The notes beneath the pieces were generated by a model. That model was not told the DNA's origin. It made no database searches and saw nothing but the letters and a program-made list of their open reading frames with translations. A DNA stretch of 64,000 bases from Brassica napus (lineage: Eukaryota > Streptophyta > Magnoliopsida > Brassicales > Brassicaceae): contig NC_063452.1 of NCBI RefSeq assembly GCF_020379485.1, forward strand, positions 10,829,065 through 10,893,064. Reading direction: 5' to 3'. The translations under genes were made by a program, and so were the position numbers. Within the stretch, counting starts at the first letter, position 1. The number at the start of each line of letters is the position of its first letter. This document shows, in pieces, positions 37,256 through 51,121 of the stretch.

Positions 37256-37803
37256 TAGGCTTTGGACTTTTATCCGAGATCCGGATTCGATCCGAGATTC
37301 GATCCGGATCCGATTCGAAAATCCAGATATCCGGAGGGACCGAATCCGGATCCGGATAGTAAAATGTTGGATCCGTCAAAGCCGGATCCAGATCCGGATA
37401 CCTTAGTTTTTTAGTCCGGATATCCGGATCCGTAAGTTTTATTAATAACTATTTCAAAAATAGTAATATCTATATATACAAATTAATTAATTTAAAATAT
37501 TTTTATTTTTATAATAGTATATATAAATTTTATGTAAATTTTATAATATTATACATAGAAATAATTAAAAACATTATATATTTTTAATTTTTAAATTATT
37601 TTTTATATATTAATATTATTTTTTATTTATTTTAAGGATCCAAATCCGGATCCGGATATTACAATTTTTAGAAGGATATCCGACATCCGGATATTCGAGA
37701 ACCCCGGATCCGGATAAGGATAGTAAAATTATGGATCCGTCAGATAAGGATCCGGATCCGGATACTTTAAAATTGCCCGGATATCCGATCCGTCTTAGGC
37801 CTA
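37256..37803. mobile_element. hAT-like element with ATCCGGAT-rich inverted arms
   Basis: The element begins TAGGCTTTGGAC and its other end reads TAGGCCTAAGACGG in reverse complement. It is flanked by 8-bp GCTCTCAT (37248-37255) and GCTCTCGT (37804-37811). Both arms are dense in the palindromic word ATCCGGAT (about 37280-37430 and 37635-37790), around an AT-rich centre. The 8-bp duplication and TAGG termini fit hAT superfamily MITEs. Confidence 0.65.
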
Positions 37804-37811
37804 GCTCTCGT

Positions 37812-39807
37812 AGCAAGTGATTGCCATCAGTAAGTCACCATGGTTCTTATATATGACACTCATGTTACAATATAATCCAATTTTGTGGATATTATCTGCA
37901 GCAATTAATATAGCTTTTCCACCTCCCACAACGTCATCAATCTTTTTAATGATTTGTTATTCACCTCCTACTAAATGACTAACAATAGAAAATCAATTTA
38001 GATATCCAATTTGATTAGGATATTTGATGTATACTATATACTAGGGTTTGGCGCGCCCTACGGACGGGTGAGTTTACAATAAAATTATTTTATATTTAAA
38101 TATATTTCAATTTTATAAATATTTGGAAAATTACTCTAAATTAAACATAATAAAAATAATTTGTTTTCTAAGATCATATTGTAAATTTTTTTTTTTTGAG
38201 TTGAAAGAACCACTAACGTTTTTTTTTTTAAATAACACAATTTTTAAAAAATAAAAATAAAAAGAGTTTAGTGGTTTATATTTATTCTTTTGATTTTTTT
38301 TTCACTTTGATATAGTTGAAAAAATCTAAAGTAAGAATAACTAATACATTTTTTCTAAAAGTTTCACATTTTTTTATAGCTTAAATTTTCATATTTTCAA
38401 TTACGGTCAGAATTGTATTTTTTAATGGAATTTTCCTACTCAAGATGCCATTTGTGCTATTTACATAGGTTGTATTTTTAAGACTGTTTGATTTATTTAT
38501 GGTTCTATTTGTTATCTCTGATTTACAGAGTGTATGGTAATAATGTGAAATGTTTTATTTTTTCAAGTTTTGGTTTTGCTCCATGATAGATATTTGTTTG
38601 GGGGTTAAGTTAAATTCATGATTTTATTAATATATTCTGTAAACGTTTTCTTGATAAAATATAAATGTCTGAAAAATATGAGATTGGTAAAACATAGACG
38701 AAGAAAAATACAACTTTTTGTATATTTGTGGCCAACATAAACTCACAAAATTTGTTATCGCTGAAGTACTGAAAAATAGCTACAATCTAATGTTTTAGTT
38801 TTAGGAAATAAAGTGATTCAGCACGTATCAAATGGAATATATGAACTTTTTATTAACTTACAAATAGCAGTACTCACATCTCTTGTTAATGTTGTTCGGA
38901 TGGTCTCACTGATTGTAAAGCGATTGAAGTTATTTGAGTTTCTTTACTCATACTCTGTGCAATATTTTTTTAATGAGACTCAAACATTGATAGCCAAACT
39001 TGGTTTTTTTTTTCTAAACGATTTTGTCTATGTAGGTTTTTCCTAAATCTTTCTCATCTTTGCAAATTATTGTTGTACAAACTGTTTACTGATGTTATTA
39101 TATTTGTATAGACTTTTATTTATTTTTTGCGCTACGCATGAATTATGTATTTTAATTTTGTTAAATTTATCCTTTTCTAGGTGTATGCATTTTTAACATT
39201 TTTAACTTTCTCGTTTTTATTTCTTTGTGATTTTTGCATTCTACATTAGATGTAAATTTTTCTTTTAATTTGCAATAGTTCTTTTTGTTTAACCAATTTC
39301 TACTTAATTTTTTTAAGTATGGTGGATTTTAATTTATTAGTAGGACAAATGGAATTTTTTTTGTTTTAAAAGTTTCTGATTGTGGCGAAGTTTAGTTTTA
39401 GTATAGGGTTTATAACTTTTATAGTATGATGAAGCCAAAAAAGACAAGGAAGGTAGTTTGGATATATTTTTCTTCTTCCTATTTGTAAACGTCGTATTGT
39501 TGTATATAAAACTTTAATTTTTTTAGTTGATAAAGATGAAACTTCCATCATAAATAAATTCATGGGAAGAAAAAAGTTTTGAAATAACGCACTTACAAAT
39601 ATTGTTCTGGGTTTACGTCGAAATTTTGAATTTGAACATTGAATGATTGTCTTAGGACTGGAACATTTTTTTTAATGTGAATGATGGTGCAATATTAAAA
39701 TTAATAAAAGTGCAATGTATAATATTATATAATGGTATCAAATGTTTTTCAACTTATAAATAATGTTGTTTACCTAGTTTTGTTTCAATATAATTTGGAG
39801 CCATATA
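37812..39807. other. Intergenic; Helitron-like 3' end at 38041-38075
   Basis: CTAG at 38041-38044 with A outside, followed by CGCCC-TACGGAC-GGGTG, is a Helitron-type 3' hairpin on the minus strand. Its 5' end was not found. The rest is AT-rich without a convincing gene; a 77-codon plus-strand frame at 38813-39046 has no recognisable domain. Confidence 0.4.
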
Positions 39808-40868
39808 TCCCCTATATATTATTTGAGAAACATTACGACTTTTTTTTTTGTAGCCACATGTCATCAATAGGATGATTCTTAGAATCATTAGAGAAATATG
39901 TTGGTCCATCTAATTATATAATAAGTTTTTTATTAAACTAACAATATATTCAACATTAATGTAATTTATTATTTCCTTAAATAAAATTTACGGAATTGTC
40001 TAATGTAGGTAAAGTATATATGGCAATTAATGATTTTGAATAATAAAGATTTGATAAAAAAAAATAGTGTATCTTCTATCATATTTGTTTAATTTTAAAC
40101 TACTAAATAAATTAAACAACCACAATAACCATATAATAAAAATTTAGATTTTTATGTATATGTTATATTTTAAATTTTTACAAACGGCTATAAATTACTA
40201 AAATTGTTAAGAGTCTCACATTCAAATTTTATGATCCATAGTTTAAAAATTTTGTTATGACAAAATACAAATGATTACAAAAATTATATAAGTAAAAAGT
40301 CTAATTTAATTAATTATTAAGATTAATATATATATCATTTTAAATTAAACTATAAACCATATAAAATACAATATTTTAGTTTCAAAATTTACTTTGAACA
40401 ATTTTTTTGATAAAAGTCTTGAACGATCATTGACAACTTATTTTTTTAAAAAAATTATAAATTACTAAAAATATTAATCCCACAATGAAAATTTTGTTAT
40501 CAGTAATTTAAATTTTTTTCTATAAAAGATATAAATGTTTTTTCTATAAAAGATATAAATGATCGAAAAACTATATGAGTAGAAATCATCATTTAATAGA
40601 CATTAATATTAAAATATACTAAAATATATTATTTATGTTAGTATCATTTAAATTTAATTACATATCCTATCAAATATAAAAAAAAATATTTTTTAGATTA
40701 ATAAAATTAATTTATATGTTCGCACCAATTTAATTATATATTTAATAGTTACTGAACTTTAATTATTTAATATATATTAATTATTTCATAATATGTAAAA
40801 ATATTTAATACATAAAATAATTTATATATATAATGCTGATCCCGCGCAAGGCGCGGATCTTAACCTAG
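39808..40868 (+). mobile_element. Non-autonomous Helitron (copy 1)
   Basis: The 5' end TCCCCTATATATTATTTGAG is preceded by A (39807). The 3' end has the hairpin CCGCGC-AA-GCGCGG at about 40842-40857, then ATCTTAAC, CTAG (40865-40868), then T. Insertion between A and T without target duplication and these termini define a Helitron. The 1061-bp interior is AT-rich and has no Rep/helicase. A second member lies inverted at 51122-52152. Confidence 0.85.
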
Positions 40869-40892
40869 TTTAAGATTAAAGTATATGTAATT

Positions 40893-41440
40893 TTAACAAT
40901 TTTTGACAGGGTGTACAGGACGATGGAAAAGCTCACTTGACAACTTCGACGTGCCCCATCCGCGCTGAAGAACAAAGAGGCGATTTACCATTGTTTTTAG
41001 CCATCTTAGGAAAATGAGAATTACCCTCACATGCTTGGATAGCCTTTTTATGCAATGCATTGCACACACAAAAAAATCTGTTTTCGTGGCCAGAACCGAA
41101 AACGTCAAAGAGATCTTCAATGTGTCTGCAAGCACATCCAAGGTATGTGTCAAAGCAAGTTATACGATAAAACAAAGTTCTAGAGTTTCCATTGGATACA
41201 TCTGAATGTTCCTTTACCGAGATGACTTTTTTAACTGCGACGTGGAAGGGATCAATACCGTTCTTAGCTGCAATTGATGCGGTTTCAAGGTCCATATGCT
41301 TCAACATCTCTGGAATAACTTATGAATGCCCATTTTCTGCTGCAGCATAAAGAGGAGTCTCTCCTTCAATATTCTGTGAATTCTTTGGATCAAGCGCATT
41401 GTTCTCATTCTCAGCTGTAGGCATCACTAAGCTTTTCAGA
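40893..41440 (-). pseudogene. Ankyrin-repeat protein pseudogene (ITN1/ANK1-like family)
   Basis: Minus-strand ankyrin-type sequence: GETPLYAAAENGHS at about 41330, an in-frame TAA, then PEMLKHMDLETASIAAKNG, PFHVAVKK, a frame-disrupted middle, and KMAKNNGKSPL, SARMGHVEVVK near 40940. The order and wording match successive repeats of plant ankyrin/PGG-domain membrane proteins. The transmembrane PGG domain is absent. The remnant ends just 25 bp from the Helitron 3' end. Confidence 0.75.
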
Positions 41441-41840
41441 TGTTCTTTTAGAGTAGTACTTGCTGAACGGCAACAAACAGGTTCTCCCCGACCGTGGCGG
41501 TCGCGGCCAGCGCTTGTAATCTCGCCTGCTTAATACAAACAAACTAAGCATTCTGGGAATAAAATAAATATTAGGAATCTGTATTTCAAGCAACTGACCG
41601 ACACATTTGTGAATTATGTAGTCAATGGAAAACCGCGAGAGAACTTCGAAGTTGTAGCACCCCAGCGAAGAAGGAGGTCTTCGGCGGTCTGCTCCACATT
41701 CTACACAACAGCTTCCGGACGACAGTCGTGCGACCTCTTTATACATACTGCACTTGCCGGGGAAAAAATAAACAGAAAAGGAAGTCTCAGGAAGAGATCT
41801 AGAAAAGGCCCATTTATCTAATTTAAAAAAACTTTGACGG
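41441..41840. other. Unassigned DNA upstream of the ankyrin remnant
   Basis: Both strands have open frames of 70-150 codons here but none shows a family motif. It may be the further-decayed 5' part of the ankyrin gene. Confidence 0.35.
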
Positions 41841-41859
41841 AAAAAAAAAACAGTGATGA

Positions 41860-42559
41860 CTGGTCGACACACTGGATATGTCTACCTCCGACAGGATGCT
41901 CCGGAAACATTTTCTACTGGGTTATATGGTCGCTATGGACAACACGAAACCACCTCCTGTTCGAATCAAGACACATATCACAATCAGAGGTCGTAACAAA
42001 AGCTCTCGTAGGAGCTAAGGAATGGATTGCAGCCCAATTGAACTCCGATACATCAAACAACAGCACAAAGGTACCGGATCTACCTCTACTACCAGCCATG
42101 CCTGAGGAGACGACCCTTTGCAAAACGGATGCGGCTTGGAACCCGAGCTCCAGGGAAGCAGGCCTCGGATGGATCTTCTCAACTCACGAAACCTCAACAT
42201 TTCAAGGATCGCAATTTCAAACCCATGTTCAATCAGCTATCGCAGCGGAAGCTCTAGCGGTTCGAGCAGCACTAACACACGCCATTCATCTTGGCGTCAT
42301 AAAGATCTGGCTCCGGTCAGATTCACTGGGGCTCATCAGAGCCATCGCTTCGGTTAGTAAACCAAAGAATCTTCACGGAATTCTTCTGGATATTGAAGCT
42401 CTATCGTCCTCTTTTTCTTTCTGCTGTTTTTCTTTTACTCCAAGGGAGTCTAATGGGTTTGCAGACTCTGTTGCAAAGGCTTCTCTATGTAATATGAACC
42501 CTCTTGGGCCTGGGCCTAGGAACGACTCTTTCTCTGCTTTATGGAAATTTAGTTGATCA
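41860..42559 (+). mobile_element. 5'-truncated LINE with complete RNase H domain
   Basis: A frame of 240 codons (41834-42556) encodes the C-terminus of a plant LINE ORF2: IFYWVIWSLWTTRNHLLF, then an RNase H domain with all four acidic positions. These are Asp in CKTDAAWNPSSREAGLGW, Glu in AIAAEALAVRAAL, Asp in WLRSDSLGLIRAI and Asp in ESNGFADSVAKASL. It ends in a poly-A run. Identical 19-bp flanks (ten A then CAGTGATGA) lie at 41841-41859 and 42560-42578, so the insertion boundaries are exact. The first ATG lies in the flank, not in the element. An intact frame and perfect duplications indicate a recent insertion. Confidence 0.9.
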
Positions 42560-42758
42560 AAAAAAAAAACAGTGATGAATAAAGACTAGACTTTTGTAAA
42601 ATTCCAATCAAATTTTTTCATGTTAATATTCCATCTGTCTCAGTTCATTGATTACAGAGAGTTAAAGAATGAAGAGAAGTGGTTGTTCTTGTGCCTTCTC
42701 TAGCCAGTCTCCTCCTGTAAAGCATTCACCAACAATAGAATGAGCAAAGCTTCAGTTT

Positions 42759-44691
42759 CTAAGCTTTGGACCGGTAACTAGCAGCATTCCTTCTCGCGCA
42801 GCACCCCACAAAGTACACCATTGACTGTTGTTTGGAAGAGATTTTTTTGTATTAGTAATTTCCTTAAAAGACCAAAAACTTTACAAATGTGAGAAGAAAA
42901 ACCTTGGATCTTTTGTGTTAGTAACGTCTTACCAAGACAAGGAACAGAACCACGTTGAACATCGCAACAAGTCTCCACTCGGTTTTCATGTACTGAGCTA
43001 CTCCAGCTCTGCAGTTATTAATTAAATGGAAAGAATAATTAGTTCCCATCTGAAAACTAATGACACAACTGTATAGAATTAGTTTTTTTCTTAGGGAAGT
43101 TGAATAGCTCTACTTGCAAGAATCACAGTTGTAGCACTTGACTGTCCTCAAATTCTTGTAAAGCTTACAATCTTTGTTAGAACTTATTGAATGAAAGCTC
43201 AGGTCATAGTAAGAGCCATTCACCGCAGGATAACCACACCTTTGCAGCAGCAACAACAAACACAACAACATTGAGACAGTTAGTTCAACAGATATAGAAA
43301 CATCAATAAACAACAAGAAGAGTGTCAGTTATATATTTGGAAAGGTATAGAAACATGGATAAAGAATATACTCAGATGGTGGTCGACAGCATCCAGCTTC
43401 TATTGGGGTTAACTCTGCAGACTTCAACTGTTTGATGGTCTGAACACACAACAGAAAATCAACAACACTAAACAGATTATCAGGGCCAAAAAGGAATTTA
43501 ATTAAGCGGAAAGGTACTAGACCTTGTATTTCTTTGAAAGCTTCCTGCATTGCTCGGATTTAACAAGACAGCTCTTGAGTCTTTTCCAGTTATCGGTGTT
43601 GTTAAGCTGAAACATAAACAAGAGTTAGAAAAGAAAGGAGAAGAAAAAGAACCATTCTTGTTTAAATTATAATAATTACCTGTTTTAGAAACCAAGAGCT
43701 GTAATCATTCAGCTTATACTCCTTGTACCTATGATTATATGCAGAAAGATTCAAGATCTCTGCATCAGAATAGGTATGTGACACATGGAAGAAGAAGAAT
43801 AGGTTACACACTAACCTTAAACCAGGATTGGTATGTCCAGACCCATTGTTTGTTACAATGAACCTGTAAAACAGAACAAAGAATGAGAATTCTTCAAGTA
43901 GATCTTCAACAGCTAAAAAGTTTTGTTGAATAACGTTTAGGAAGATGAGACTTACGCTAAGACTGTAAAGACAAGAATCGCTACCAAGACGATCAGGAGC
44001 ACAACAAGATACTTCAAAGGAGAAATCATCATGTCAAGGAAGATCCACATCCAAAGAGAACATGGTAAGTCAAGAAACAGCAAAGAGAAGATGGTAAGTG
44101 AAGGATACAATCCAAAGAAGCGCCACACTTCTCTTGCACGCGCCAAGAAACCCGATTATGGATCTGAAGAAAATATATTCAAATCAGAGAACATTTAAGT
44201 AAGAGACTACATAATTAAGAACCGTTGTTGTGTAGTGTAAACTCACATCAAGAAGATGAAACCACCGAGGGCTAAGACAGGAAAGGTAAGAGACCTTCTG
44301 CATCCATCATTGTGTGTACTCATCCACACCCCAAATATTATCACTGCCCCAGCCAATAGCTTCAACCACAAAACATTGTAATACACAAGACATTACTATA
44401 GAGTTTCAGAAACAAGCAAACACTAACAGGTCGAAACTTTCACACATTATGACAACTCAAGCAGTGGAATTTCACTAGGAATCTTCATAAGACAGTAAGT
44501 TGTACGGAAACCAAGAATCTAATTCCACAAACCAATTCCATTGAAACTTGAAAGAGAATCAAAAGAAGGATCAATGCTGCTCTAAGAAATAGAAACTAAG
44601 TGAAGAAGAAAGAAGAAGAAGAGATTTAGGGTCTGACCATAGTAAGAAGATTGACCCATCTGATAACGAAAGTGCTTGTGCCCATACCCAT
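42759..44691 (-). CDS. TET10: Tetraspanin TET10
   Basis: Eleven exons: 44638-44691, 44247-44359, 44109-44163, 43956-44011, 43816-43863, 43680-43728, 43523-43606, 43372-43439, 43114-43239, 42933-43008 and 42759-42824. They join in phase to 264 residues. Tetraspanins organise plasma-membrane microdomains. Four hydrophobic spans are visible: VIRWVNLLTMLLAGAVIIFGVW, FPVLALGGFIFLISIIGFLGAC, LLWIYLVVLLIVLVAILVFTVLAF and LVAMFNVVLFLVLSMVYFVG. The large extracellular loop carries the plant GCCRPPSECGYP motif plus further paired cysteines (KDCKLY, KCYNCDSCK). The short Ala-Arg tail is cytosolic. Sequence and position match At1g63260. Short exons make the boundaries of exons 3-4 the least certain; without that intron a stop follows within 21 codons. 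The LINE insertion lies about 180 bp past the stop codon. Confidence 0.92.
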
Positions 44692-45541
44692 TATCTTCAA
44701 GCTTCCTGCTTCAAAAAGAAACTTCTCCAAAGAAAAAGACACGAACTGGAAGAGAAAGATGCAAACTTTGGTTCAGGGTTTTGCAAGAAAACAAATGAGA
44801 ATTTAAACTTCAGGTGGGTCTTTAATCCAAAAAGAAAGAAGAAGAACGAAAATAGATTGGGGGTACTTTCGTCATTGTAAAAAACAGCTCATAATGCTTT
44901 GGTTTCAGTTATTGGCGATGGGGGTTCAAGAACAGACACGCCACGACAAACGAATATAAGAAGAAACAATAAGAGAGAGACAGTGATGAGGGGTCAATGT
45001 ACAAACGTATACGTTTGACTCGTGCCAAATCCTAAGAGCGACTCTGATTTGGTGTTTTATTCTTTTCATAAAGTTTTGTTTCCATTCTTTTTAAAATCTT
45101 TGCAGAGATTACTCTTAAATTCGAATGCGTATTACATTTTCAGAACATAGATTTATTTGTTTTCAAATCTTGTAATGAAGTGTCATTATTTATCACGCTA
45201 AAATTATCGCAATCTCTAGTTAATTATTTATTTAATATAAATCTCGAATTAATAGATCAACAAGTATTGCTCCAACGGTCATTTTAGTTTGTTCATCTTC
45301 AGAATATGTAAAAAACAAGGGGTGGGGGGCACAGATTTACCATTTTACAAAAACATTCTTACTGTATGACCAAGTTTGCTTGACAATACGAAACATTCCA
45401 TTACACAAGTGCAATATGATCAAACTACTAAGGAAATGTTTGAACGATTCTTTTTGTATGTTTCAGCTCTTAAATTATAGTTGTCGTAAAATTATTATTG
45501 CCTTTGGTGGGTGCATATATTATTAGAAACGGGCAGTGCAC
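44692..45541. other. TET10 upstream region and epimerase 3' flank
   Basis: TET10 and the epimerase are both on the minus strand. The interval holds the TET10 leader (A/G-rich, GAAGAAGA runs), its presumed promoter, and the 3' UTR of the epimerase. No extra gene is seen. Confidence 0.6.
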
Positions 45542-47173
45542 TCAGGTGGTGGGTTGGGCTTTCTCAACACTGGTCCGCAAAAGGGAAATGACTTTCCCTG
45601 ACTCCGGAGCTCCAAACACCGAACTTCCAGCTACGATACAGTTGGCCCCTGCTGCAGCCGCTGCTTCTATAGTCGATGGGCCTAACCCTCCGTCCACCTC
45701 AATATCTAGCGTTGGATACTTCTGCCTCAATGCCCTGACCTATCCACCCAAAATTATCATTAAACTGAGAGGTTACAAAAAGATTTCAATAAGCAAATGG
45801 CATTACAAACATCAAAGAACATAACCAACCTTGTCCATCATGTTGGGCATGAACTTCTGGCCTCCAAATCCAGGCTCCACCGTCATCACTAGCACCATTT
45901 CTACTGGAGTTTCCCCTTCAACCTGGTCATAGTACGTGTAAAGCTTGACATAAACAGATTGATCACACTCTGGAAACAGGCAAAAGATCCATTACCAGAG
46001 GATAGACTTCTTCAACAGGTGTTCCAGGCTTTAGAGCCACACCTGGCCTCATCCCAGCAGACTTAATCTTACTCACAAGTTCTTGCCAGTTCTCTGAAAT
46101 AAGAAGCAAATACAAAGTACTCAAAGATCACTAAAATGAGACAAATCAAACGTGATGAAGATTAAGAGCTAGCTACTATACTATACCTTTGGCCACCTCA
46201 ACGTGGAATGTGAAACCAGAAGCCCCAGCTTTACCCATCTGCTCCACGTAATCCATGGGGTTCGTCACCATTAGGTGGCAATCAAGATATGCACTGTGAT
46301 CATCAAAGCCAAGGGGGCATCAGTTCACTTAACAACATGTGTCAGGCATTGAATTCAAGGAGAAAGAAACTCGTTATTACCTTGTGTGCTTTCTCAAACT
46401 CTCGATGACAGGAGCACCAATGGTTAGATTCGGGACAAAATGCCTGCCCGAGTAACACAGAGAGTTATACACCCGAGAGTATCTTGAAACAAGGTAGCCT
46501 TTTGACAAAGCTAGATGCTAATAAGTAAAACACAGCTAAGGAAGTGAAATATTACCCGTCCTGCAAATGAAATAACAGGGAAGTTAATAAGTATGAAACA
46601 AGGAAAGGTTCTGTATCATTTAAGTCAATAACAACGAAGCTCAGTTTCTTGTTTCATACTAAGAGCAGATACAAAATGATTCAGATTAGAATTTCCACAA
46701 AGCAGTCACATTCAAGACCAGATGAAGTTGAAACCAACCATGTTTTGCGTGTTTCCAATATAACTTATTAGGAACATAAACTCAAGAATTCAGAAAGTAC
46801 GACAATGTGAGGCATAGTGAATGATCGAGAAGCAATTTCTTTCAATTTTGTTATAAGAAATCATGATTCCTGATGGATTGAAGTTCAAACATATTCAGAT
46901 TCACAAACTGTCTAAAGAAAAGATCAAAAACAAACGATGAGTCATGGATTACAGAGATAAGGTAGGTACAATCTCTGGAACTTTATCATATCAAAGTGAA
47001 AGCCTTCATTATCACTAAGTGAAATAAAATTTAAAAACTTCAGATTTTAGAGTTACCATGATGTCCATGTGAAGCCAGTCAGCGCCCAAATCAACCATCC
47101 GCTTGGCCTCTGCCGCCAGATTTGCAAAGTCCGAAGACAGCATTGATGGAGCTATCTTTGGCGACACCACCAT
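45542..47173 (-). CDS. Ribulose-phosphate 3-epimerase, cytosolic form
   Basis: Seven exons: 47057-47173, 46556-46560, 46381-46443, 46187-46293, 45996-46093, 45830-45922 and 45542-45739. The product is 226 residues. It interconverts ribulose-5-phosphate and xylulose-5-phosphate in the pentose-phosphate pathway. Family signatures are present in TIM-barrel order: [13 protein letters not shown] (residues 7-19), [17 protein letters not shown] with the metal-binding HMD and catalytic Asp, DCHLMV with the second His, [19 protein letters not shown] with the second catalytic Asp, and AGSSVFGA for phosphate binding. There is no transit peptide, so it is the cytosolic type as in At1g63290. Exon 2 is only five nucleotides (GACGG) and supplies the Asp codon and part of the Gly of MDGH. 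Without it the frame and the essential Asp are lost. Confidence 0.95.
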
Positions 47174-47870
47174 CTTTCTTGAATTTCGACCTATGGATAC
47201 AGAATTGAGAAAAATCGAACAGAGGGGCTTAGATTAAGTTCAAAACAAGATTGTTCAAAAAAACACTGGCCAATAATAAACAACCTCAACTTTAAGACAG
47301 AACAGAAAACTACTCATCTGCATGTGATAAATGAAGCCCAAAAACAACAAAGAACGGTTGGTATTAAGGAAGAACAAAACACACACAAGATTGCAACTTT
47401 GATTAGGGTTTTCAAGTTTCTAAGTTGACAAAACTGAATCAAGTTTTCGAGACTAGAGCTGATCCACAACAAAATCACAGAGTTATAGAGAAACATGAAC
47501 CTAATAATATCCGAGAAGATCGAAACCCATATTCATATTCATAAATCACAAAACTGAACTTCATCAACTAACTTTAGAGAGTAAGAAAAATTGCAAAAAG
47601 TACCTACTGATTGTGGATTGAACAAGAAGAAGAAGTGCGATTCCGACAACGTCTCGATTTTGCAGAGAGACGAATCTGGTTTCGGGTTTTGTTTCTTCTT
47701 CTCCTCCTGAAAAGTAAAAACTGACTAACCCGACCGGTTGCTCGACCAATGACAAGAGCTTCTACCAAACATCTCCAATAAAAATCATCTTTAAAATGTA
47801 TTAGCTTTATTAAATTTGGACGAAAGGAACAATTAAAAAAATTTAATTTGCTGACCAACTCATTTTAAAA
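47174..47870. other. Epimerase leader/promoter region
   Basis: Contains the presumed 5' UTR, possibly with an intron, and promoter of the epimerase. Minus-strand frames of 60-84 codons at 47314-47858 have no conserved domain and are not called. Confidence 0.5.
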
Positions 47871-47940
47871 TTAACTAGATTTTCATCCGCGTGCATATTT
47901 TAAAAAAAATACGATGTTATTTGTTTTTTATGTCACTATT

Positions 47941-48532
47941 TAGGATTGGGCAAAAAACTCGAATTCGAAAAACCTAACCGATCCCAATCCGAATAAGTAG
48001 TACCAAATCCGAACCGAGAAATTAATTAAATATCTTAATTATTCAAAATTTTGGTATTTGAAGAACTGAAACCTAATCCGATCTGAACCGAAGTATTTTG
48101 GGTATCCAAAATAGATTTATATACTTATATATATTAATTATTTTTAGATTTAATATATATAAAAGCATCCAGAATATATATGATACTTTTAAGTTCGTTT
48201 AAATACTTGAAATATATACAAATAATCAAACGTAAATATCTAAAATAGTTAAAATATACTAAAAACTCCAAAAATACTTAAATAATTATTAATTCACTAT
48301 TCAAATATTTAAACTAAACCAATTTATATGTTAAGTTAGGTACTCTGACATATGTTATTCAAATTTATATTTAATATTTTCTATTGTTTATAGATTTTTT
48401 AAAAAATTAAAACATATAATAAATTTTAAATTTTAAAAAATAATTTTAATTGGTTATCGAAATCCGAATCAAATCCTCAAAGATTTGAAACCGAACACGA
48501 AATCCCAAACAAACCCGAACGCCCACCCGTAA
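47941..48532. mobile_element. hAT-like MITE with 8-bp target duplication
   Basis: The element starts TAGGATTGGGCAAAAAACTC and its other end reads TTACGGGTGGGCGTTCGGG in reverse complement. TCACTATT flanks it at 47933-47940 and 48533-48540. Arms are rich in CCGAATCC/GAACCG words and the centre is AT-rich. It is the same family as the older copy at 9041-10375. Confidence 0.75.
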
Positions 48533-48540
48533 TCACTATT

Positions 48541-49018
48541 ATATATCCTATATGTGTGTGTCATCATAGGTTACAAAAATATATGTTATCATATAATTAA
48601 TTGTATTTTATACGTACCATCAAATAAGTAATCTTATAATTAATAATATTTTATACGTACAATCATATAAATAATCACATATATCTATCTTATATTTTAT
48701 ACGTACAATCGTACTATCTATGTATCCAAACAAAAACTTAAAGTAACTCTATTTTAATAAGATAGTTATTAAAAATAGAGTATTTGCGGTAGATAACGTA
48801 AACAAGTTTCGAAATTAGCTATATGGAAAAGCACTATGCATTATCTCATAATATCAAGTTTAACCCTACTAACTATATTTTCTGCAAAAAACCAAACTTT
48901 AATTAACTCTTTTTATACAGTCGTCTCACTCCATTTCAATCAGAAAGCAAAAGCAGATTGAAGTATAGAGAAGATGGTCTCTTCCCAACTCATTGACTCA
49001 CTTGATTCAACTCATTGA
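48541..49018. other. AT-rich spacer with a short ORF start
   Basis: A TATACGTAC-containing motif recurs near 48610-48710. ATGGTCTCTTCCCAACTCAT at 48974 could start a peptide but stops after 14 codons. AACTCATTGACTC is doubled directly before the GA/CT tract. Confidence 0.4.
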
Positions 49019-50520
<1,502 letters not shown>

Positions 50521-50527
50521 CTGCGAG

Positions 50528-50592
50528 CACTACAAGAAAATACAAGTATAGCGACGGCCAAAATCCTCGTTATTTCCTCGTAACGAGAGAGC
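50528..50592 (+). mobile_element. CACTA transposon terminus remnant
   Basis: CACTACAAGAAAATAC at 50528 followed by AGCGACGG, CCTCGTTATTTCCTCGTAACGAG matches the terminus and subterminal words of the full CACTA element at 55810. No right end is seen, so it is a relict or extreme deletion derivative. Confidence 0.6.
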
Positions 50593-51121
50593 ACAAAATG
50601 AATGATACCTTATGTGCAGATTAATTAAAGAAAAGGAAAAGAAGTGGATATATGTTTAATGATGACTTCAAGTTATGTGTGGGAGTTTTATGTCCGAGTC
50701 TCATCAATATATACATACATGCCAATGGATAGCATCGATCATTTTTACTCTAAGAAAACAATTGACTATTTGGTAGGTGAAAGATTTGATTAATCTATGT
50801 ACTGATAAAATGTACTTAAAGGAAGCTCCAAGTGCATTGAGTGAATGACTTAACTAGGGCTGTATAAATTATAAAAGAATCTAAGTGTTGTATATAACAT
50901 AATTTAAGATTCTAAAATTTTATTTCTCGAGTTCATGAAAATTTGAATGTTAAATCTACTGTACAGTATTAAGAAGAAAAAAAGGGCATGGGAACTCTAA
51001 CAATCAGAAGTTTGGCTTTTATGTTTGATTTTAATACGTGATTTTAGTTAGTCCAACAATCTAAAATCTTATATTTCAATTTAAAACTTAATTTTTAGTT
51101 TACATAAAAATATTTATATAA
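50593..51121. other. AT-rich spacer
   Basis: No recognisable gene or terminus between the CACTA remnant and the Helitron. Confidence 0.5.

Noticed and set aside
41834..41859. ATG at 41834 as the start of a host gene
   Set aside because: It lies in the target duplication outside the LINE; the open frame runs into the LINE by chance.
47875..47905. CTAGATTTTCATCCGCGTGC as a Helitron 3' end
   Set aside because: The expected hairpin is weak and no 5' end was seen.
48974..49018. Start of a gene interrupted by the GA/CT tract
   Set aside because: The frame stops after 14 codons and the sequence after the tract gives no continuing domain.
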